This document shows positions 1-11,089 of a stretch of 64,000 bases of DNA, piece by piece (position 1 is the first letter of the stretch; every line of letters begins with the position of its first letter). Source of the stretch: Bryum argenteum (taxonomy: Eukaryota; Streptophyta; Bryopsida; Bryales; Bryaceae); NCBI GenBank assembly GCA_037043015.1, contig CM073321.1, positions 11,540,001-11,604,000 of the forward strand. The letters run 5' to 3'. The notes under the pieces are model-generated. The model searched no databases, was not told the origin of the DNA, and worked only from the letters and a program-made list of their open reading frames with translations. A program made the position numbers and the translations under genes.

Positions 1-1
1 G

Positions 2-76
2 CACGAGGCCGAAGCCAAGTTGTTGGAGAATTCAACCAAGCTGAATGGCTCTAAGTCTAAAGAGACAAAGCCTTAA
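2..76 (+). CDS. C-terminal tail of an unidentified ORF, cut by window start
   Basis: An open frame enters at base 2 and ends at TAA 74-76, giving 24 Lys/Glu/Ser-rich residues ending KETKP. No domain can be recognised in so short a piece. It could be the end of a gag-like or transposase ORF, or chance. Coding status is inferred only from the open frame. Confidence 0.25.
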   Translation, partial: HEAEAKLLENSTKLNGSKSKETKP

Positions 77-814
77 TGTTCCTCTTTTCTGGTCTTCCTC
101 CTCCGGTCTGATATCCTTCATCAACGGGATATATTCAACATATAGTGTTTCGCATTTTGGTGGAACCTAGTAAATCTAACATATCACCGCTTAGCTAGTT
201 GTGCTTACTTGAGGATTATCCCCTTCCTTGACTATGCATTTATAGCTCTTATGTGATTAGTATATTCTTCGTATATTCCTCGTCTATTCTACAAATATTC
301 TTCTAATTACTCTTTCTTTAGTATTATTAAAGGCACAACATTTAATGCCTCTACATTTATTCTCTTATTTCATTCTTTTACGATATACCAATGTCAAAAT
401 ATAGTGTACACTTGTACAATTGTACGTATTCTTCATATTTCAATACAGCCTTTACCATGTCTTCCAACTATGATCTCATTTGAATCAATTGTGACTTCTC
501 ATGGGAATTAATGTGAACATGCTTCCTATGTGATTCTTTACTATGTTTTGTTCAATGTCTATTTTTAGAAATACTAAATTGCCAAATTCATCTCTACTTC
601 CTTCTATTTATAGTAAGATCTCATTTTCAAACCTATTGCTTTGTGATTGGACCCTTCAACTCTTTCTTTTTGCATAGCATGTGAATTTAAATTTCATATC
701 TTTGAAATACTTCAACAACTTTTCCTTATCCCCCTTGCATGTGTGTTTTTCAACATCTCAATATGTCCATTTTGTCTCAAAATAACGAATATCCCCTTTC
801 ATGTCCTTAGTCCA
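77..814. other. AT-rich non-coding stretch
   Basis: Low-complexity AT-rich DNA with short T and A runs. No convincing ORF, splice structure, repeat unit or hairpin is visible. Confidence 0.6.
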
Positions 815-1150
815 AAATGTTCATGGGCGACCGGCGGTCTACAAGGCCACCGGTGGTCGCCTAGAGGCGATAGTCGGTCGCTTGTAGGCAAGCATCGATT
901 GCCCTCAAGCTAGCGTCGATCGCCTTGTGGACCGCTAGACCGCCGGTCGCCTAGAGGCGAATGTCGGTCGCATAGGGGCGAACGTCGGTCGCATAGGGGC
1001 GAACGTCGGTCGCATGGGGGCGAACGTTGGTCGCTAATTGGCGACCAGCGATCGCCTCGACTCGCAGTGGACGAGGCAACTGCTGGTCCTTCTGCACCGA
1101 CGGTTGCTCTTTCTGCACCGCCGGTCGCCCTTTTTGCAATCGGGAATTCT
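815..1150. repeat. GC-rich tandem array, 21-nt period (CGGTCGC motif)
   Basis: The motif CGGTCGC or a close variant starts at 875, 896, 917, 965, 986 and 1007, mostly 21 nt apart. The best units (965-1027) differ by one or two bases. Because 21 is a multiple of three, every frame yields repetitive Arg/Asp/Pro peptides, so the ORFs here are shadows of the array. Related CGGTCG-rich blocks occur at 1,361-1,583, 7,370-7,600 and 12,283-12,508. Confidence 0.85.
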
Positions 1151-1360
1151 CCTAGCTGTGTTGCATACGAGTCCATAAGGGTTCGTAGCAGCTCTTAGGA
1201 GGATGAGATGAGGATGAACATTGGATGGGGAAGGGGTAAAAGAGCCATGTAGTTTTTGATGTATAAGTTTAAATTAATAAAGAGTGGGCACATGCTAGTA
1301 ATTTGGGATCACTGGTCCCATAATTCCCATTTCATGATCTTTTAGTTCATAAAAAATGGA
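1151..1360. other. Spacer between two GC-rich arrays
   Basis: AT-rich spacer. No gene or repeat is seen. Confidence 0.6.
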
Positions 1361-1583
1361 CATGAGAGGTCTAAAACGGACCGGCGATCGTCCATGCGAG
1401 GTTTAAAACGGACCGGCGATCACCCATGAGAGGTCTAAAACGGACCGGCGATCGCCCATGCGAGGTCTAAAACGGACCGGCGATCACCCATGAGAGGTCT
1501 AAAACGGACCGGCGATCGCCCATGCGGGACCCGCGCTCGCCCATGAGGGACCGACGATCGCCCATGCGGGACCCGCGGTCGCC
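1361..1583. repeat. GC-rich tandem array, 32-nt units changing to 21-nt units
   Basis: Units beginning CATGAG or CATGCG start at 1361, 1393, 1425, 1457, 1489 and 1521, exactly 32 nt apart, with GAG and GCG types alternating (a 64-nt higher-order dimer). After 1521 the starts are 1542 and 1563, so the period drops to 21 nt by loss of the GTCTAAAACGG segment. The long minus-strand ORF here is a by-product of the array. Confidence 0.9.
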
Positions 1584-1881
1584 TAAACATGTAGTCTCTT
1601 AGGGTGACGTATTTTTTTTCCACGTCATTATCGACCCTACGCCACGTATGAAAATAGCTTTTTACCTCAATGTCAATCTCAACAAGTTTTTACTATGCAA
1701 CTTCTGGTACGGTCAAACAGACATGTCCAATACGACAATTCACACAGACATTCCAAAAAGTGTGTCTAATAAGACAACCCAGAATATGGATGCATGGGGA
1801 CTCAACTGGAGGGAACTGCCTTCGGGGAGGGTTGAGATCGTCTGCTCCGTGGCGATTAAGGGGAACATGCAAGATTGCTAC
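1584..1881. other. Non-coding stretch with an uninterrupted but unrecognised ORF
   Basis: A 129-codon plus-strand frame (1648-2037) crosses this stretch, but its second half is the minisatellite at 1,882-1,975 and no known domain is visible. I do not call it a gene. Confidence 0.4.
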
Positions 1882-1975
1882 GGTGCGTGCAGTGAGCAGA
1901 TTTCTATGAGCGGTGAGCAAACTTTTATGAGCGGTGGGCAGATTTTCCTGAGCAATTTTCCATTTTTCGAGGGAA
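1882..1975 (+). repeat. Minisatellite GAGCRGTGAGCAGATTTTC, candidate left TIR
   Basis: After GCGTGCAGTGAGCAG come three diverged copies of a roughly 20-nt unit (GAGCGGTGAGCA, then A/T-rich TTTTC). The reverse complement of 16,459-16,548 has the same start (GCGTGCGGTGAGCAG) and the same unit, so the two form an inverted pair about 14.6 kb apart that encloses the MULE transposase. Long, internally repetitive TIRs are known in MULEs. No clean target duplication was found. Confidence 0.5.
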
Positions 1976-2275
1976 GTTTTGACTCAATTTGGGCCAAATT
2001 ATTTGGACCACTTATGAGGGTCCTTCAATTTACTTAGAATAAATTAGAAGTTGCTCCAATTTGGGTGGATTATGTAACGATTTGATGACAAAGAGTTCTG
2101 GGGAAGGAGTGTGTATAACCGTGCTTTAGCCTTTAGGGTGCCTATGGCCGTGAAATATTACGTTTTTAAGTTGGAACATCTCTTACTATGTTTTCAGGAA
2201 ATTAGGGCTGTCGTCATATATATATTGTAACTAAGAAATTTAGGGCTGACATCATTAATGTATAATATAACTTAC
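1976..2275. other. Non-coding DNA downstream of the ParB-like gene
   Basis: Holds the 3' continuation of the minus-strand gene, probably intron after the donor at 2275-2274. No further exon or poly(A) signal could be placed. Confidence 0.4.
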
Positions 2276-4145
2276 GTAAAGGTGGGTCCTTAGAATCGTG
2301 ACCTTAGTATTCTGACTTGGGGCCCCGCATAAGTCCTGGATTTGCATGATTCGGTCTCGCCCTTCTGGTTCATAATTGACGTCCACCCTCAACGCCTTGA
2401 GAGCACCAATTACTTGGGTTAGACAATATTCCAAAAGCTGCAAGAGAAGGAGAAGCGACGTTTTATTAGAAGCCAGACATTCCAAAGGTCCAAATTCAAT
2501 TGCCGACATTTACTAGTGCCCAGAAAGTAGCTTTGTTCAAGAAGGAATTGAATTGCTCATCGGAGAACTTCTGTTTTGGAAATTTCAATTCCTCCCTAGA
2601 CTTCGGGTTCCAGTTCCATCTGTCCAACCAGGAGAGCTTGGAGTTGATGTTCATTGCAGAGGTTACAAATGCGTACAGCTTCTCGATGAGCATCTCAGGG
2701 GGATGGAAGGTCTCGTAATGCTCCTTCACCTTCTCGATGAACTTACCTTCGTACTTCTCATCACAAATTGAAAGAAGCTTCTTCAACTCCCGTTCTAAAG
2801 TACCTCTCTTGGCTGTTACATGCTTGTGGATGTATTCGTTAATCCCGTGCCCTGTCCATTTGTCCCTATTTGCAAACATCTTCTCAAAATTCTTTGCTAC
2901 AGTATTAGCAGCCTTTGATATATCACTCTGCATTTCACAAGAAAGGTGTATTAGTGGCGTTACAAAAGTATATGTTGGCAGGGATTCATATGTGATAACT
3001 AATCTCGTAGAGGAAGTTTGTAAGCCCAGGAATCGTAAGCAAAAACCAAGTCCGAACTCCAAACACTTTTGGTCTCTGCTTTGTTATAATCAGCCTCTCA
3101 CACCAAGCCCTTAAAATATTCAAGAGGCTTTTTTCCAACTGCATACAGTCGATATAGCTTATGCACACGATTCTCCTTCACATGGCTGTTTTGATTGCGC
3201 CTGAAAATCCATCAACGACAAGCAATAAATGAGAAAATGGATTGAGTTAAATTTCAAATTGAAATGGTTGAAAGGATTATGAAGATAGAAACTTACTGCT
3301 TTATGTCATACAACATCGAAAGCGTGTCCACAACTCTACCCCTGACGTCCAGAATGATGCAATTAACGGAGAAATGCCACTCAATGTCATGAGCGTGCTT
3401 TCTGTTGATGATTGGTAGCCAAGCGTGCAACCGGTGATTACCATCCCAAACATTAAACATTTTGTTCGAGAACTGTTGCAAAACTGGACTATATTTCAAT
3501 TTCGCTTCAAACTCGTCGTTAACAGCACGCCAGTTGTCGCTCCACGACAGCATGTCCTCCTCAGTCACGTCATGGGACTTGGAGTTGTCGTCTTCAAATG
3601 CAACGTAGAAGACAGTCACGCCCTCAATGTATCCTCCATTGACAAATCGACTTTGAAGAAGTTCGATATCATTCTTCATTGCAGGTCTTACAGCTGTCAG
3701 TCCCTTCAGCCTGCAAAGAGGAATGTTCAGACGTGACTTCTGTTTGGGCTTCAAACGAAGCCCGTCTATCCGGGATCCAATATGAAGAACCTCCCGGTTT
3801 ACAAGACTCTCTAATCTCTCCTCGACCTCAGCCTCTATCAAGGGAATGCTATCGTGATCAAACTCTCGTCAGCTGGTTGGGGTCCTTCATCGGGATGTCC
3901 ACCCTCAACCACTATCTGTTCAAAAGTGCGCGACTCCTCAGTAGGCCGTCCGCGTTCAACAACGCTCTCCTTAGCGGGACCTTTGCCCTTATCCAGCCTC
4001 GAGGTCAATGACATCTTCGCCAGTCGATGAGCATCGTCCACGTCATTTGTATGCGGTGATCGAGTTGCAGAACGATTCTCAGGTGCCGGTGTGGCAAAGG
4101 TTGTATTTGTCAAAGCCGACTCCCCTTCCAAATGACTAAGCTCAT
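2276..4145 (-). CDS. Spliced gene with ParB/sulfiredoxin-like DGNHR motif (partial)
   Basis: Four exons join with canonical GT..AG borders and consistent phases: 4145-3297, 3200-3104, 2927-2514 and 2437-2276, with a further GTAAGT donor after 2276. The acceptor before 4145 implies upstream exons. The core motif WDGNHRLHAW (near 3,440) resembles the ParB/Srx nucleotide-binding signature D-G-x-H-R, followed by hydrophobic strands. Exons three and four encode a charged, helix-rich region without a known domain. A 1-nt indel shifts the frame within about 3,841-3,880 in the first exon; otherwise the splice structure is clean, which argues for a once-functional cellular-type gene rather than random ORFs. 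It lies inside the candidate MULE termini, so it may be captured. The function is unknown: DNA binding or nucleotide hydrolysis would fit ParB, but this is inference. Confidence 0.6.
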
Positions 4146-4459
4146 CTGTTTGAACACAGCAACGGAAGAATAGTCAAGAAAACTTGTACAAGAAATGAGT
4201 TACGAATCTTATCCTATATAGTCTGCCTTCATTTGATGAGCTCATTCCAGAGAGGGCAAACAATAGGAGCTGCTTCATAAGGTGATTAATAGTTCTTGGG
4301 CGCAATGTCGAAGTTGGGGTTTGATGTTGTCGCCTCGGCACGCTGTGTCGCAACGCGCCCTTCGCTTTGTCTCGACGCGTCCTTCGCTGCCTTCGACGGC
4401 TGATAGGGTCAAGGTAAAGCCCCAGCGTGGTAAGGCCCCTGCGGGTCGCGGGACCTCAT
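4146..4459. other. Upstream region of the ParB-like gene
   Basis: Becomes GC-rich after 4,300. ORFs on both strands lack domains. Probably intron or promoter of the minus-strand gene. Confidence 0.4.
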
Positions 4460-5410
4460 CGGGCGCCCGACCCCCCCACGCTAGTCGCATGGGGGAGTAA
4501 GGATGCGGCCCAGAGCGGCGCTGGGGTTGGGGTAGGTGAGCGCGCCGGGGCCCCATCCGGCACCCGACCTTCACCTACATGGCCGATTATGGCTAGGAGA
4601 GGCGACCGCGTCCCCGAGGGGCAAACCTAGGCCTCTAGCGTCGAGGCGCCGCGGTGGGGCGAGTGCGGGTCCCAAGAACCCATCGGCCACCCGACCCCAC
4701 CTCACTGCAACGCAGCCCTCACCCACCTCAAGCTGCACCCACACGCTGGGTTGCGGCAAGTGAGGGTCCTTGGACACCAGCAAGGGCCAGACCCCTTCAC
4801 AGATTGCAAATTTACCAGGAAAAACTTCAAATTATTTTCAGAATCGCAACAAATCGAATAGAAATACCCCATCGGGTACCCAATGGGGAATACAGATCAA
4901 TAGTTCTCCATTTAATTTTGACATTTATAAATACAAGTACATTCAGCAAAGGTTTTCGTTATCATATTTGAAGATTTAGCGAAAGTATTAGGCAAACTTA
5001 CCTCGTTTGCATTGATGATCTTGTCCTGGCCATGAAGAAAAAATCAATCGAAAGTCCCCATCGGGTACCCGATGGGGTCAGAGTTGCCAAATATTAGGCA
5101 TCACAAGCGCAATAGAATATCATCGAGGAGATGCAAGATTCTTCTTCTTGCCCCCGTCGGGTACCCGATAGGGTCTTAGGTGCCATTGGGTGTCGTGACG
5201 GGCACTGCTTAAGTGCCGCTGCTTCAGTGCGCAAAACATCCATTTTATCCCATCGGGTACCCAATGCAGTGTTTAGGGCTCATCTCGGAGGCCTTGGTTA
5301 CCATGTCGAAGTGGCAGAGAATTGGCTTCAATCGGTTCGACTCACTCTTTTGTGATGCGGGTTATGTGATGCGGCCCAAGTGAGTGTCATAGGCTATGGT
5401 CGGGCACCGG
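4460..5410. repeat. Palindrome array CATCGGGTACCCGATG on a ~95-bp period
   Basis: Four strong copies of a 22-bp palindrome centred on GGTACC lie at 4875, 5064, 5160 and 5256, spaced 189, 96 and 96 bp. The 5,056-5,077 copy is a perfect inverted repeat (CCCCATCGGGT and ACCCGATGGGG). Weaker copies with GGCGCC, GGCACC or GGCCACC centres occur at about 4462, 4559, 4686 and, inverted in sense, 5403. Spacings of 97, 96, 96 and twice about 94.5 suggest a decayed tandem array of roughly 95-bp units, each with one palindrome. The intervening DNA is not obviously similar. Confidence 0.75.
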
Positions 5411-5518
5411 ATGGGATAAGGGCCGTAAATCCAGGGCAGCCACGCTATAGCCTATTTTGACCCCATTCCAGAGCGGTAAAGAAAGTCGTGATCGAACTTA
5501 AAACGGAGGAGTTATGGA

Positions 5519-5551
5519 CGGATGAAGTTTTGGATTCCCAAACTTCATCCG
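5519..5551. other. Perfect hairpin, 12-bp stem
   Basis: CGGATGAAGTTT at 5519-5530 is followed after 9 nt by its exact complement at 5540-5551. The same GACGGATGAAGTTTT motif recurs at about 5,812, so 5,516-5,830 may be a small element bounded by this motif. The rest of 5,411-5,890 has no recognisable gene. Confidence 0.6.
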
Positions 5552-5893
5552 CAAATGGCTCATCCGTCTTACGTCCAAATCGCAAATTTGAGGTGGTTTC
5601 GGAATCTTCGCGCTGTACCTTACAGCGTGGTTGAGATTTTTTTGCGTAATTAAGAGATCTTCTATGCGTCCACATGTGCAACTCCAAAGAAACGACTCTT
5701 CAATGAGGTGGAATTTGCTAACGAGGGTCTGTCCACGGTGTTGCCCGGGACCTGTGGATTCCGGAATGGTTTGATTCGCCGCGATCGGACATCCTATGGA
5801 TGCGATATTGACGGATGAAGTTTTTGACAAACCATGGTGTTTTTATGGTTCAATGCTTAGGGTCACACTATCACACTTGCAGTGCACGGAGCT

Positions 5894-5982
5894 ACACCGG
5901 TGTTATTAGAGAGGGCTGCACCGGTGTTAGAGGGATCATGGTCACACCAACACACCAATAGTGGACAGTGCTACACCGGTGT
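5894..5982. repeat. Three ACACCGGTGT palindromes
   Basis: Copies at 5894-5903, 5918-5927 (first base changed) and 5973-5982, each in the context GCT(A/G)CACCGGTGTTA, lie just before the MULE homology starts. They may be binding sites or the remains of a short tandem repeat. Confidence 0.6.
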
Positions 5983-6004
5983 TACAGGGAGGGTCACACC
6001 GTCA

Positions 6005-7250
6005 ACACGCCAAGGTGATGACAATTGCCGTTTGCGACATGCAATCTGAGACTAAGGACGCACAATCATACCTTTGGAGGATGCTTAACGAAGTTATGGC
6101 ACGTCATGGTGTCGTCAACGTCAATTTCAAAGGTTTCATGGCTGACAAAGCTCAAGCCAACTGGAACGCCATTCGAGAGATTTACGGGACGGGAGACAAG
6201 ACTGTGCCCATGAAAGAGAAGGAGAGATCGTGTCTACTCCACTGGACAAAATGCATGCACAGAGTAACATATTTATACGTAACCCCGGTGCTCCGCGATG
6301 AGCATAAGCGATTCTATAAACAATATAAGGATGCAATGAATATGGACGAGGCCGAGACACGCTACCTTCAATTCGGTCGTGGTGGATGTCAAGTGAAGCT
6401 GTTACAGATTCAAATTTGCCATCCATGGAGTCCTGGCTGACGCCATGGCATTTTCGTTACAGGCAATGGGGAGGCTTCATGGATCTTGTAAGCGTGCTTT
6501 AACTTTTGTTTCTGTGATATGCTTAAATATTTCTCTCGACATACCATCCACTACGGCACTTTCCATTCTTCTCATACCTCTACTCTGTAGACATGCCTCC
6601 CTTGTACCGCCACTCCCATAATTCATTTTCCTACACGATTCACATATTCATGTAGTCGCATTTGTTTAGATTTACGTAACAGTTGGTTTTCCATTTCCAA
6701 CAGTCGAAATGACCTAATTTGACTTTGTGCAGGAACTTACTGATGAAGAGAAAGCTGAAATGCCAATGTGCAATTTGGCTGAAACCATCCACGCTCTGTG
6801 GTCAAAACAGTCCGGTAAAGACGTTCATGATATTTTAAAAGCATCAATGGACGATTATGTCAGGGCATTTATGCAATGCACACGTTACAACGCTTTTCTA
6901 CAAGGTAACCGCGGTGGAACTGGACCGGACGTGGAGGTGCTGCTCTTTAGGCTTGTACATCAAAGTAGGAATCCGAACACGATGTACAAAGCCATGGAAG
7001 CCATCCCCGGTGCTAAGGACTTCCTGGTTGCGGACCCTAATTATGTTGGCGAGGAAGTTTTTGGATCAAGTAAAAGGCGTTTGAAAACGCAACCAGGTGT
7101 TGATGACGATTCCCATCAGTTCGACAAGGTTAACTTCTCTCAGCCAAAGCACTCCAAAAGGAGAACATGCTCTCATGGATCTCCTCCTACTCTTATTCGA
7201 TTAGATGACAAAGACGTGGACAATATTCCAGCGGCTGCACCACTTCCAAC
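6005..7250 (+). pseudogene. MULE-type transposase, catalytic (5') part
   Basis: The translation from 6,012 contains VCDMQSE, then NFKGFMADKAQANWNAI and LLHWTKCMHRVT, matching the DDE core of plant MULE transposases as I know them. The frame shifts by 1 nt between about 6,380 and 6,410; the other frame then continues with WHFRYRQWGGFMDL to a clean donor at 6488. The intron is 6488-6732 (ends TTTGTGCAG), and exon two starts at 6733 with ELTDEEKAEMPMCNLAE. Exon two is interrupted at 7,250 by the hAT element. Reading resumes in the same frame at 14,920 after removal of the insert and one target copy. The upstream exons were not found. The product would bind element ends and cut and rejoin DNA in the nucleus, but it is inactive here. 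Confidence 0.7.
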
Positions 7251-7369
7251 CAGGGATGTCACAGCATCCGGACGTCCGGACGTCCGGCAGGGGTCCGGGG
7301 ACCGTCCGTGACTTAGAGATTCTGGTCTTTTTACTAAGGGTAAATGACCATTGGGGTGCATTCTTTGGT

Positions 7370-7600
7370 CGAACCACCCCGTCGACCGTTCCTCCAGCTC
7401 GGCGTCGGCTCGACCGACCGGTCGGCTGGCCGATTGTCGGGGAGGGCGATCGGCGGTCTACATGGGCGACCTGCCGTCGGCCCATCGGTCCGGCCTTCGG
7501 TCCGGCCGTCGGTCCCGAGTGACCGGCCTTCGGTTCGGCCGTCGACCTGGGCGACCGGCCGTCGGCCTCGGCGACCGGCCCTTGCCTTTGCGACCGCCTG
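7370..7600. repeat. GC-rich CGGTCGG/CGGCCGTCGG block upstream of the hAT transposase
   Basis: Dense, irregular repeats of CGGCCGTCGG, CGACCGG and TTCGGTCCGG end about 85 bp before a TATA box. A few palindromic ACGTCCGG copies lie near 7,270-7,287. The same kind of block precedes the second gene of the element (12,283-12,508). In hAT elements, subterminal repeats often bind transposase; that this block does so is inference. Confidence 0.7.
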
Positions 7601-7683
7601 TGGCCAGATGGCCCCCTTCAGCATCCAACGGTTTAGGCGCATTTCAATTTCAAATTGCAACGGTCATGTTCAGAGTTGGATGG

Positions 7684-7691
7684 TATATAAG
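7684..7691 (+). promoter_or_regulatory. TATA box of the hAT transposase gene
   Basis: TATATAAG sits between the GC block and the coding frame. A start site about 30 bp downstream (about 7,715) would leave an untranslated leader, possibly with an intron ending TTTGCAG at 7,787. Confidence 0.55.
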
Positions 7692-7873
7692 AGAAGAGAC
7701 ATTGAGTCTCATTTCACTTCCGAATTTTGAACACTTTCCAAGGGCTTTGAGCTGCATAATTCATTTCATGTGTACATTGCTTTGCAGGTATTGAGTTCGG
7801 AAGTGAGGATTTCCGTAAGGAACTCTTGCCATTTTTTTTCACGTCCCGGTCTCACCACTATTTATAACTTTGA

Positions 7874-10537
7874 GGCGTCCTATTTATCAAACTGGGCCCT
7901 GCTCCATATGAGCCTTGGTTTAGAGACATCGAGAAGGAAGGCAAAGCGTCCGGGTCCTTCATACATTGCTCACCATGTCATGTAATAGTTTCTAAGAAGA
8001 AGAGTCGGAATGTGAGTCATTATGGGTACGAGAAGATTCCTGGACATAGGGATTCGAGTTCTGCACTTTGCCCAAAGCTGCCTAGGGAAATTAGGCAGTT
8101 ATTTTTAAGATGTGGCGGGGAGTTCCCTTCATATAGCGGAGAATTGGACGGATTTCTTGGTGAATGTTCTCTCACTCCATCCACGGACGTCCCAGGTGCC
8201 TCAAAACATGACATTCCAGAAACCCCTAGGAGTGACTCTTGTGTAGCGTCCTCGCTAGGCACCCCCATGAATTCAGAAAATCCTATGGTTGGAGCAACCT
8301 CTGCTTCTTCTATGCATATGAGGGGAATAAGGGATACTCGCCCGATGTTTGGATCTATGAAGCAAACGAAGCAATCTTCAATTGAAGCTACTTTTGCAGA
8401 AGCGGATACGCGGGAGTTGGATAAACTCTGGGCGAAATTTTTCTACGAAGCAAATATAGCATTTTCTATAGCCCGGAATGATGCATTAAAAGTTGCCGTG
8501 ATGAAGACTGCGGGATTTCGAAAATCCTATGCTCCACCATCTTACCATGACGTTTGGACAAGGTTATTAGGAGAAGTAAACACGGAGTTACAAAAGAAAC
8601 TAGATAGTAGACTCTCGGAGAGCCTTCGGAAGTTTGGAGGAACTTTGACCATGGATAGATGGTCATCTGTGACCAGTCGCCCTTTGGTGAATGCGATGCT
8701 CGTGACTCATGCTGGAGAGCTTTTTCTTGGAGCTGTGGATACTACTGGCATAGAAAAAACAGTGGTGTACATGTCAACTCTCATGTTGAAGTACATAGAA
8801 CAAGTTGGACGAGAGAACATTGTTCAAGTATGCACAACCAATGCTTCTGTAATGCTCAATGCCTCAAGAATAGTCCTTGAGAAATATCCGCACATTTTCA
8901 TGCAAGGGTGTGCGACACATGCAATGGACTTGTTGTTGGAGGATTGGGGAAAGGCTGGATGGATGGCGAATACTTTGGTCATGGCAAAGAGAATGGTCAA
9001 GTTTATCAAGAGGCGACAAATGCCCCTAGCTGTGTTTCGTAAACACGAGGCGAAATTCAGCCTACTGATGCCTGGGAAAATAAGATTTGCTAGTCAATTC
9101 ATAATGATAGATCGCTTGATGGAGGTCAAGGAATCATTGGAGTAAGTTGTTGTCGACCGAATGTTCACAGCCTATGCCTCGAAGAAGACGGTATCAGCTA
9201 GAGATAAGCTTATATTTTCCCATAAGGTCAAGAAGGTGGTGTTGAGCGATGACTTTTGGGAGCAATGCAAAAGATTACGGGATATGGTGGCCCCCGTAGT
9301 CTACGCTCTGAGAGAATTCGACGGCAAGGCTCCTAGTACGGGCAAGGCTTGGCATATCATGCGTGATCTTGAGAGACATGTCATTCTTGCATTCCATGAC
9401 ATGCAAGAGCCTAATACTCAAAAACTTGCTTCACATGCATGGTGGGAGTTTGAAGGTGCTTGTGCTAAGCTCCTCTCTCCAAATGCAAAGCGAATACTAG
9501 CACAGACCGTGTCCTCGTCGACTTGCGAACGCAACTAGAGTAGCTACTCTTATGTTCACGACATGAAACGGAATCGGTTAGTAACGGGGAGAGCTGATGC
9601 TTTGGTCTACATATATTCCAACTCGAAATTGCTTGCGAATGATAAGTTGAGTGACGATGGGCGGTAGTATAGAGAGAACTTGGATTTAGAGGAAGACCAA
9701 GTACATGAAAACGATGACGAAGCTGTCGAGGACGAATTAGAGTCTGATGACAATGATATTTTTGAATTTGGTGATTAATGCGATGATATGACTTTCTTCC
9801 CCGCTTCAAATGATGAAGATGCTCCAAATGTTCAGGATGTTAATGGTGATTTTATCGCTCATGGTGTTTCGGCGGATGATCTAGATGATGAGCAGCCGTT
9901 AGCACGGTTAATGACACGAGGCGGCATGGACAAATCGAATAACGTCCTACCTGTTATCGCTAGTGGTTTACGGTTGGAAAAGGAGGCCATAGATGTGAAG
10001 ACCACTGCGTGCAATACTACTGCGGGCACTATGAGCTCTGATCCGGTCGCGGAGAGTATCGCATCATGTAGTAAGGATCAAGTATCTTTACAATGTGCTA
10101 CTCCCCGCGCTTTATTTCAACCCTCTACTGCAAGGGTTACGACAACCTTGGAGAAATCCTCTATGGGTTTAGTATCCCTTTCAAGAGCCAAATATGGCAG
10201 CATCTCTAGTGACTCTGATGTACCGATGGGCACGTATTTAAAAAATGCCAATGTTCCTCGTACTGCCCCGAGGTTACAGCACATGCTTGGCACTTCCAAG
10301 TCGCATAAACAAAAATCTGCAACGGTTTCAATTGTTCCGCCTAAAAAACCAAAGATCCCTGTTAATCTCCCCGAATTTGATACTTGGCATAAAAATGGGA
10401 ATATACAATGTCCTGAGAATAAACCCAAGATCAAAGAAGAGGTTCCGAGCAATTATGAATATGATCCTACGGGGTCTAGTGGAGCTGAAATGAAGGAAGA
10501 TAGCGATTATGAGCAATCCTCTGGTCCTGATGAGTAG
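7874..10537 (+). pseudogene. hAT transposase, DUF659 type, with four in-frame stops
   Basis: One frame runs from 7874 to 10537 and is broken by TAA 9143, TAG 9536, TAG 9665 and TAA 9776. An N-terminal C-x2-C...H finger (CSPC near 7,967) precedes EKIPGH, as in BED-like fingers. The RNase-H-like core includes TMDRWSSVTSRPLVNAM, FLGAVDTTG and GCATHAMDLLLED, typical of DUF659 hAT proteins. The usual T-D-N-A-S reads T-T-N-A-S at 8833, so a catalytic Asp is lost. The C-terminal dimerisation motif appears as CERN-stop-SSYSYVHDMKRNRL, where the family has Trp. The last 250 codons (from 9788) are acidic and Lys/Ser-rich and may be a real tail. It would act on hAT ends in the nucleus, but is now inactive. 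Confidence 0.8.
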
Positions 10538-10862
10538 TTGAATTTGGCATCTTTATGTAGTATAGGTTCATAGAACTTTTACTTATTACAGAAATTGTAG
10601 CTATAGTTTATTGTAGTACTTTATTGTTATACTCCAAATGCATTAGGAGATTCTATTGGTTACATGACTACATTTAATGTGTTGAAAAATATTACATATA
10701 TCTTTACATACTTGTCGCACGATGGTCTTCACTCTCAAGCATACAGAAGAAATGCACATTAAATCAGAAAGATTGCAACCCTTTACTTTAAAAATGAGGC
10801 CCCATGGATCAATGGTGGCATTTTCATCATTTTTAAAACAACATCCATACAACCTAGAAAAA

Positions 10863-10917
<55 letters not shown>

Positions 10918-11089
10918 GTGCAACCTAAGGTCCAACATCCGTTCTAACTTCAAACTGAAGAGCCATCCGATTGACCAATCTGAGCTATACTATGCGTACG
11001 CGGTCTTTCACTTCGACGGGCAATTCGACCGCCCTCTTCATACTCTCGATCCACGGCTGCAATTTTGCCTCTCATCTCCGTTAGCTTGT
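10538..11089. other. 3' flank of the transposase with (AT)n microsatellite
   Basis: AT-rich non-coding DNA. An (AT)n run of about 50 bp lies at 10,864-10,918. No gene is seen. Confidence 0.7.

Noticed and set aside
7205..7794. Several ORFs over the GC block upstream of the hAT gene
   Set aside because: They are frames of the CGGTCGG repeats and change identity with frame; the region fits a promoter-proximal array.
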